The position numbers were made by a program, and so were the translations under genes. Of a stretch of DNA of 64,000 bases, positions 57,452-64,000 are shown piece by piece. How positions within the stretch are numbered: position 1 is the first letter of the stretch; the number at the start of each line of letters is the position of its first letter. The notes beneath the pieces are model-generated. The model saw only the letters and a list, made by a program, of their open reading frames with translations, did no database searches and had not been told where the DNA came from. This DNA comes from Liopterus haemorrhoidalis (Eukaryota; Arthropoda; Insecta; Coleoptera; Dytiscidae), in assembly GCA_963971575.1 (NCBI GenBank), contig OZ020611.1:246040654-246104653 (forward strand). Direction: 5' to 3'.

Positions 57452-58019
57452 TAGACCCGGAACTCATGACACTTTTTGGTCTCCGATTTCATACAGCATG
57501 CCTTTTGGAGGAAAGAATATTTACCCTGTGACAACAAAAAAGGGATGGTACTAAACCCTTGCACGCTTTCCGGTCATAGGGAAAATTGCATTTCCACTTA
57601 AACACAAAATTTTTGTGCTTTTCTCTGACTTAATATTGCTTGCCCTTTTGTCAAAAGAAAGTTATAACAAATTTAAAGTCTTTTAAATATATGCATGCGA
57701 TTCGGAGGGTCCCAAAGGGCTCAAACGGTCATGTGATCTTGTAATAAAAAAATATGATTTTCCGCGTTTTCATACAGCATGCCTCTAATTAAAAGACTTT
57801 AAATTTGTTATAACTTTCTTTTGACAAAAGGGCAAGCAATATTAAATCAGAGAAAAACACAAAAATGTTGTGCAAGTGGAAATGCAATTTTCCCTATGAC
57901 CGGAAAGCGTGCAGGGGTTTAGTACCATCCTTTTTTGTTGTCACAGGGTAAATATTCTCTCCTCCAAAAGGCATGCTGTATGAAATCGGAGACCAAAAAT
58001 GTCATGAGCTCCCGGTCTA
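57452..58019. mobile_element. Foldback element with ~235-bp arms
   Basis: Arms at about 57452-57690 and 57783-58019 are near-complementary over their whole length (TAGACC-GGA-CTCATGACA at the tips; GTTATAACAAATTTAAAGTC at the inner ends), leaving a centre of about 90 bp. A phrase from the arm (CATACAGCATGCC) is repeated in the centre. Target duplication not clear. Non-coding. Confidence 0.85.
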
Positions 58020-58527
58020 TATGGCATTGCACTTTATCGCCATATAAGGAGATATTAATAGACTGTTAGCTGGCCTGCCCGTTGTATCGCTTACCGTTCA
58101 TCTCTCCCTCTGCCTCTGTACTTCCCGTGACCATCAGCACACTTTACTGAGTGCCTGAGTATTATCGTTATTTTTTTTTCTTAAAAATCCACAATACAGG
58201 ACTAAATGTCCCAATTACACTTTGGCTCACAAGCATCCATGCTCTAACCCAGTGGCGTACGCAGAGGGGGATTAGGGGATAAATCCTCCCCGAAAATTCG
58301 AAAGGTACAGGCTCGTGAAGTAGGAGCGCTACCTTTACGCTACCAAGACCGATAAAATTTATGAAAATTATAAAGTTTTAAGGCATAAAAAAGATACTTC
58401 AGCCTGCGGAAAGATTTTCTGAACCAGACCAAGAACCAGTAGGACTGAAAAGACATATTTTTCTTAAGTGGACTCAGTAATAGAAAGTTGATTAATATTC
58501 CTACCGTCTTGTGTTTTATTAATTTTC
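58020..58527. other. No gene; hAT end fragment
   Basis: 58253-58290 has CAGTGGCGTACGCAGAGGGG, a typical lone hAT MITE end. Confidence 0.45.
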
Positions 58528-59558
58528 TAGGGTTTTGTAGGTATGACCAAAAAACCCCTTATACCGTCATTTTGTCGTCTGTCTGTCTGTTCGGTAAAAA
58601 TTGTAGCCAAACGGCTAAACCTAAAGAGTTGAAATTTGGCATGCTTATACAACTCTTTGACCCGCACATAGAAAAAATATTAAAACATCTAAAAAACATA
58701 TCCCCCTAAAAATATAAACAAATATGTGCTCATAGAAAAAAAAAAAAAATTAAATTCTGAGTAGGGTATTAAATGAAAGCCCTTAATATGTGGATTAACG
58801 ATCAAAATTTTATTTTTGCAAAATAAATTATTATGAGGCGATTTTTGTCAAAATTGTGCAAAAAGTTTTTTGTCCCACACCCTGTAGCCCAGATGGTTTA
58901 AACTAAAAATCTGAAAAAATTCTAAGTAATGTACATTGATTTGAACCGGAATAGTACAACAGGAATTTTTGATCAGATTATGGTTTCGGAAAATAACGCA
59001 TTTTTTGTGTTTTTAACTAAAATATGTTAATTATTTAATTCGCTATGTAACACAGTAAATAAGTAAGCACCCGTAGCGTAGTCAGTAGCGTCGTTACTTC
59101 GTAATTTGCAAACTACAGTTCGATTCCTGTCAATTTTATTTTTTCTGTTTTTTTTGCATTTTTATTTTGTTTAAATTATTTTATCAAAATTCTAGTTATA
59201 TTTTGGTAAATGTTGCATTTAATTTATAAAAGCGTAAATTTAACAACCAGTGGGAAGTGTTGAAATTATAATTTAATTCTATGTTTGAATGTATACGAAA
59301 TCAGAGGGCGGGGCTTATTATTTAAGCAACCAATGGAAGCCATAAGCGCAATTTTCAAAATATTAATGAACCTTGCTATATAAAAAAAATACTGCACATA
59401 TTTAGAAACTTAAATAATGGTATTAGGCTTTCGAATTAAAATTCATAAAAAAATATTTTGACATAAAGTTTGTTTTGGCATCCCAAATAATCATAATTCA
59501 GTTACTAAATACCTGCGAAACCCTGAAATGTGTAAAAATTTACACTTCACATAAATTT
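58528..59558 (+). mobile_element. HINE-A copy 6
   Basis: Complete forward copy from TAGGGTTTTGTAGGTATGAC to the hairpin end. The (TGTC)n tract is only about four units (58575-58592). Cassette type 4 at 59062-59131. Its right end abuts the LINE remnant directly. Confidence 0.8.
59062..59131 (+). other. tRNA-like cassette, type 4, in HINE-A copy 6
   Basis: A-box-like TAGCGTAGTCAG (59074-59085) and B-box-like GTTCGATTCC (59118-59127), the latter inside an ACAG/CTGT stem. Confidence 0.6.
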
Positions 59559-60430
59559 TTAGATTTAAGTAAGGCATTCGATTGCACGTCGCATGAAATT
59601 TTACTGACTAAATTAATCAAGTATGGCTTTGATCAAAACAGTTGTACACTTTTGAAATCATATCTCACTAATAGATTGCAGTATGTTAAGTTTAAAGACA
59701 TAGATTCAATACCCTTGCCTATTACCTGTGGAGTTCCACAAGGATCTATTTTAGGACCTCTTTTATTTTTAATTTTTGTCAATGACTTTCCTTCATGTGT
59801 TACAGACTGCTCCCATTTTATGTACACTGATGCTAATCAGATCAAAATGTCAAAACGAACTTTTTTTAAAAAATGATGAGTTAATTCATGATTCACATAT
59901 CTGGTTTTCATCAAACAAACTATGGTTGAACATTGATAAAACAAATAAATTATTAATTACTTTAAAGAATTCTGAAGAGTCAGTAAATTTTCTAGGCATT
60001 CATATAGACCCTACGTTGACCTGGAACCATCATGTACAAAATCTGGCAACTATGTAGAACAATATATTTAATTCGAAACCTCGTTGAATGTGTATCTGTC
60101 AATGTTTTAAAAATGTCCTACTATGCTCTATTCCAATCGCACATCTCTTACGCCATACTTGCTTGGGGACATAGTGCCTCAGCAAAACGAATTTTTGCCT
60201 TACAAAGACGAGTTGTTAGAATCATTTCTGGGACAACTTACAGAACGGATTGTAAGTATGCTTTCCGAGATTTAAAAATTATGACTTTGCCATCGCTTTA
60301 TATTTTCCAGTGTTTAATTTTCGGACACAAAAATAAAGAGTATTACAAAACTGTGGAAGAATTTTCTAGGCGTTCATATAGACTTCACGTTTACCTGGAA
60401 GCATCATGTACAAAATCTGGCAACTAAGCT
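59559..60430 (+). pseudogene. Jockey-like reverse transcriptase fragment
   Basis: Frame 1 reads [20 protein letters not shown] (motif A, keeping its Asp), [12 protein letters not shown] and [19 protein letters not shown] (motif B). Motif C is MYTDAN where YADD is expected, so the catalytic pair is lost. Frameshifts near 59850 and 60050 follow; the reading goes on through SHIWFSSNKLWLNIDKTN, FLGIHIDPTLTWNHHVQN and SHISYAILAWGHSASAKRIF. A second version of the LGIHID segment lies at 60364-60425. Inactive. Confidence 0.8.
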
Positions 60431-60435
60431 ATGTA

Positions 60436-61351
60436 CAAGGTGTCTCAAAAGAAATTTTATATTTATTTAGCTTACTGCGTGAACGCAACGTATCCGAGGG
60501 GCGCGGGGGTTATGTCAATCGGTAGCCTGGCTCTTGGGAATTCAGTCGCTATGGAGCGTTTCTCGGGAGCAGACCGCGCGTTATGCGTGCGAGAGTTTTA
60601 CAAAAACGGTGATTCGGCGACTGTAGCGCGTAGAAAATTCTGCAGTATTCGAGGTTTTTGCCACTTAAATGATGCGCCAAGCATTCCTCTCATTCGACAT
60701 TGGGTTAAAAAGTTTGAAGAGACTGGTACAACGCTGGATAAATCAAAATCCGGGCGACCTAGGTCATCAAGAACGGTAGAAAACGTGGAGAATGTTAATC
60801 AGTCTGTTCGTGACGACCCGAACCTTTCAATTCGGAAGCGCGCAAGTGCTTTAAATGTGCATAGATCATCATTACATCGCATTATGCACAAAGACCTAAA
60901 GCTGCACCCCTACAAAATTCAATTGGTGCAAGAATTAAAGCCCCAAGATGCCAGTCAGAGGCTTAATTCTCAGGCAAATTGATCTCCCGGAGAGGTGACA
61001 TAAATTGGCCTCCACGCAGTCCAGATTTAACCCCTATGGACTTTTTCCTATGGGGTTATCTTAAATCTAAAGTTTACGCCAATAAACCGACTGCACTGGC
61101 GCATTTGAAAGAAAATATCCGTCACGAAATGGAAGCCATCCCTGAGTCCACCTGCCGAGACGTCATAAGTAATTTTACTGTTCGATTAAATGAGTGCCGA
61201 GAACGCGAGGGTCTACATTTAGACGATATTATTTTTAAGAAATAAATCCCCAAAAAGTGTATTTTAATAATTAATAAACATTTTTTCTATATACGGTTTA
61301 CTTTTTTTTTAATCGATCCACTAAATATAAAATTTCTTTTGAGACACCTTG
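60436..61351 (+). mobile_element. DD41D element, internal-deletion copy (D3)
   Basis: 916 bp between TA sites (60434-60435, 61352-61353), terminal repeats as in D1. About 394 bp is missing after CAGAGGCTTAATT, near 60968. Confidence 0.9.
60551..61245 (+). pseudogene. DD41D transposase, frameshifting deletion
   Basis: MERFSGADRALCVREFYKNG through KPQDASQRLNSQAN then TGA at 60980. The C-terminal part resumes in another frame with ISRRGDINWPPRSPDLTPMD and ends DDIIFKK. The deletion removes the first and second aspartates. The surviving 143-aa product would be the DNA-binding half only. Confidence 0.85.
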
Positions 61352-61410
61352 TAGAACAATATATTTAATTCGAAACTTCGTTGACTGTGTATCTGTCAAT
61401 GTGTTAAAAA

Positions 61411-62192
61411 TGTCTGGAACACGTTTTTAACACTTCGCGATCCGCCTCCTGAGATCTGACGACCTACTGTTTAAGAACGACTGATCTAAATAATCTATAT
61501 TTTCCACATTATTTTATCCCGCGAGGCAAATTTTACAAGAACTACACTAGGTTATATGATCGTAAAAAACATTCCAAACAAAATCCATTTTTATAAAAAA
61601 GAAGTAATTTTTTTTGTAAATAAAAAGCGACAATGGTTTGAACAATAACTTTAAAACTGTCAAATTGAATTAACAATAGCTCGTTTTTGTATTTGCGAAC
61701 AAAAGTCTATGAAATGGCGAGTTAGCGGAGGTCCTGGTGGAGAGTGGAGGGCGAAATAGCGAGTGGTCTCCCGGCCAGCGACTGAGTCATCGGCCGACAT
61801 ACCAGAGTCTGGATCCCATCAGTCAAACCCGCTCGCACAGCGTACACCGTACAGCCTCCTTACAGCAGGGTGATCGATTCAAAGCGCACAGTTCACACGT
61901 GACTAATTCATGCGATCGCCGCGGACTGAGGCCGCATTCCTGGCGCTCCGATCTCCTCGCTCTCCACATACCTCATGCCATACCATACCTCCCATAAAAA
62001 CCCCCATTGTATGGATATGGACAGTCGTCACTCGCCACTCGCACAACCGCTCTATATTTGGTAAGTTGAAGAAGACGCTATGAAAAACCAGTGTTCTAGG
62101 CCTTTGTTACGCCGGGAATGGCCTAAAGCCGGCTATAAACTCTACGCCAAATATGTAACCCACTGCTGCTGCCAGCGTTGACTGTGTGTTGT
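61411..62192. other. GC-rich patch, no firm gene
   Basis: 61700-62000 is GC-rich. An 86-codon frame at 61737-61997 has no domain. A CCCATAAAAACCCCC stretch near 61990 could be TATA-like. Nothing is settled. Confidence 0.3.
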
Positions 62193-62340
62193 AGGGATGG
62201 GTAAAAAACATCGATGTATCGAAAACATCGATGTTTGTTTTAAAAACATCGATGTTTTTACCATCGATGGTCAGCTGGCGATAGTATCCATAAAACATCG
62301 ATGTCTACTGCCGATGTCGATGTTTAAACATTGAAATTCA
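62193..62340. repeat. hAT-like end with AACATCGATGTT palindromes
   Basis: GTAGGGATGGGTAAAAAACA is followed by five or six ATCGATG-centred palindromes. Such arrays typify one hAT MITE type. The other end was not found. Confidence 0.5.
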
Positions 62341-62635
62341 GAAACTACCGCTAGAGGCGCTGGAATCTAAAAATTTAATTTTTATTAAAATTAGTACACA
62401 AAATATAAGCGCCATCTATTGTGATATAACAATACTAATAGTGTTAGTTCTTATTCTTCTTAGCAGTTAGCAGAATACGAAAAAATAAGAAGAAACTTCT
62501 AATTTTTGCAAACAATGCGAACGACCAACGACGCCAACACACTTTTTCTTTTTCAGTCTTGTTGACACTTTCCTAGTTGTTATTCCTCCAATCCCTGGAT
62601 TTTTGTAAGTTATCATTAGCTATTTTTTTATATAT
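62341..62635. other. No gene seen
   Basis: AT-rich spacer, nothing recognised. Confidence 0.35.
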
Positions 62636-62740
62636 TGAAGTTGGCTTTTCCTGAACAAAATGATCAAAAGCTTCAATTAATCAACTAACTAGAATTGAAA
62701 ATCTAGTTCCGCCTAAACCAAAGGAACAGACTTTATTTCA
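62636..62740 (-). repeat. Family G fragment
   Basis: About 105 bp ending CCTAAACCAAAGGAACAGAC. Reversed relatives lie at 63796-63900 and 48470-48580. The outer 30 bp resemble MITE F (GTCTGTTCC ... TTAGGCGGAACTAGAT) while the inner sequence differs. Confidence 0.6.
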
Positions 62741-62750
62741 ACTTAAATAA

Positions 62751-63667
62751 AATTGATGTGAAGTGTGAATATTCACACATTTCAGGGTTTCGCAGGTATA
62801 TAATAAGTGAAGGCGGTATGCTGAGTGTGTAGGACAAATTTTACTTTGTAGTAATCACGGCAAAATGAACGATATTTTTAAAATAATTTATCGTCTGTTA
62901 ATCATATAATAAGACTGGTTATTAAATTTACGCTCTTAAAAATTAAATACAACATTTGTCAAAATATAACTAGAATTTTGACAAAATAATTTCAACATAA
63001 TAAAAATGCAAAAAAAAAAAAACCGAAAAAATAAAATTCACTCCGTACTCGAACTCGAAACCCTTCGTTTTCCAGCCAGTTTAAGAGCGCTCTAACGCAT
63101 ATAGCCATCGAACGCTATGCATGTAAGTGTCTTACATTGGTATAACTTTTGTACTTTGTGAACCAAAAACCACAAAAAATGCGTTATTTTCCAAAAACAT
63201 AATCTGATCAAAAATTCCTGTTGTACTATTTCGGTTCACACCAATATACATTACTTAGAATTTTTTTAGATTTTTAGTTTAAACCATCTGGGCTACAGGG
63301 TGTGGGACAAAATTTTTTTTGCACATTTTTGGTAAAAATCGCATAAAAATAATTTATTTTGCAAAAATAAAAATTTGATCGTTAATCCACGTACTAAGGG
63401 CTTTCATTTGATACCCTACTCAGAATTTAAAAAAAATATTTTTGTTTTCGATGAGCACATATTTATTTATATTTTTAGGGGGGTATGTTTTCTAGATGTT
63501 TTAGTATTTTTCCTATGTGCGGGTCAAAGAGTTGTATAAGCATGCCAAATTTCAACTCTCTAGGTTTAGCCGTTTGGCTACAATTTTTACCGAACAGACA
63601 GACAGACAGACAGATGACAAAATGACGGTATAAGGGTTTTTTGGTCATACCTACAAAACCCTAAAAA
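62751..63667 (-). mobile_element. HINE-A copy 7
   Basis: Reverse copy from AATTGATGTGAAG to CAAAACCCTAAAAAG. It lacks about 150 bp of the second conserved block. Cassette type 5 at 63035-63122, GACA tract at 63594-63617. Confidence 0.75.
63035..63122 (-). other. tRNA-like cassette, type 5, in HINE-A copy 7
   Basis: Minus-strand TGGCTATATGCG (63097-63108) is an A-box-like match with one mismatch, and GTTCGAGTAC (63046-63055) fits the B box. Longer spacing than the other types. Confidence 0.5.
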
Positions 63668-63795
63668 GTATAAAAATAATTGTGTATGACAGTGTTATTT
63701 TTATGTTAAATAATATAAAATTAACATTAAGATTACTATATTAGTAGTGTAATAAAATCCAATATTTCATTTTAGAAATGTAAAAATAGTAAGGT

Positions 63796-63905
63796 TTGTT
63801 CCTTTGGTTTAGGCGGAACTAGATTTTCAATTCTAGTTACTTTTACCGATTGAATGAAGCTTTTGATCAATTTGTTCAGGAAAAGTCAACTTCAAAACCC
63901 TGTTA
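63796..63905 (+). repeat. Family G fragment
   Basis: Starts GTTTGTTCCTTTGGTTTAGG and stops near CCAACTTCAA-like sequence, the same inner limit as the other two fragments. Confidence 0.6.
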
Positions 63906-63934
63906 GCTGCCTCCACATACTATTATATATAACT

Positions 63935-63990
63935 GCGTAACCCTGAAATGTGTGAAAATTCAGACTTCACTTCAGTGACTGAATGCGAAC
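63935..63990 (+). repeat. Solo HINE-A hairpin end
   Basis: AACCCTGAAATGTGTGAAAA then TTCAGACTTCACTTCA, a detached terminus of the family. Confidence 0.6.
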
Positions 63991-64000
63991 GAGCATATTT

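Larger units (their letters stand above)
59559..61410 (+). mobile_element. 5'-truncated LINE with a DD41D insertion
   Basis: Non-LTR retrotransposon remnant running from the palm of the reverse transcriptase to the C-terminal region. It is interrupted at 60436-61351 and continues afterward with GAACAATATATTTAATTCG. That same segment already occurs at 60055, so the copy contains an internal duplication or chimera. Confidence 0.75.

Overview
This window is AT-rich, intron- and transposon-dominated DNA from a large animal genome, most likely an insect or another arthropod. The pointers are mariner, DD41D, piggyBac, Harbinger and hAT elements, a THAP/SWIM remnant of a type common in insects, and GTCY-microsatellite elements built like the DINE-1/mini-me (Helentron-associated) repeats of insects. 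No species can be named from the sequence alone. I see no complete host gene. Two short, intact, GC-richer first coding exons with good splice donors (22149-22370 and 48035-48166, both plus strand, both phase 0) are the best host-gene evidence; neither product is recognised. Several GC-rich patches without convincing reading frames (about 235-330, 9480-9700, 15000-15400, 27760-27980, 33640-33900, 38130-38460, 45220-45420, 53440-53580, 57100-57300, 61700-62000) may be promoters, untranslated exons or regulatory islands.

Most of the rest is mobile DNA. The dominant family (called HINE-A here) recurs at 1302, 18350, 23300, 30001, 43048, 53876, 58528 and 62751, with fragments elsewhere. It has an inverted-repeat terminus, a (TGTC)n tract near one end, a hairpin near the other, and a central cassette with pol III A-box/B-box-like motifs. 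The flanks are conserved but the cassette differs between copies. A 1.07 kb (TGTC)n block at 6440-7510 is an expanded tract of the same family. A second GTCY-bearing family (HINE-B) lies at 8700-9300 and 39660-40270.

Cut-and-paste elements are abundant. At least ten hAT elements have recognisable 8-bp target duplications. Harbinger-type elements at 28402, 45971 and 52533 have TAA/TTA duplications, two of them with MADF or Myb/SANT remnants. TTAA-flanked piggyBac-type elements lie at 7956, 42232 and 44644. A DD41D Tc1/mariner-type element has three copies (10209, 40473, 60436), and the first has an intact 362-aa transposase. There are two mariner pseudogenes (4569, 12136), TA-flanked MITEs (23603, 28620), and a THAP-encoding family with three copies (24872, 34063, 49437) whose two exons point toward each other. 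Two LINE remnants are at 50640-52500 and 59560-61410. Insertions are often nested: the mariner at 12.1-14.9 kb carries a hAT MITE and a hAT element that itself contains another hAT MITE.

Satellite-like DNA includes a 16-bp x5 minisatellite (20556), a degenerate 120-160-bp array (20398-21560), a 121-bp array (46449-46892), a 30-bp array (47060-47180), a perfect 76-bp-arm hairpin (43173-43342) and a 0.57 kb foldback element (57452-58019).
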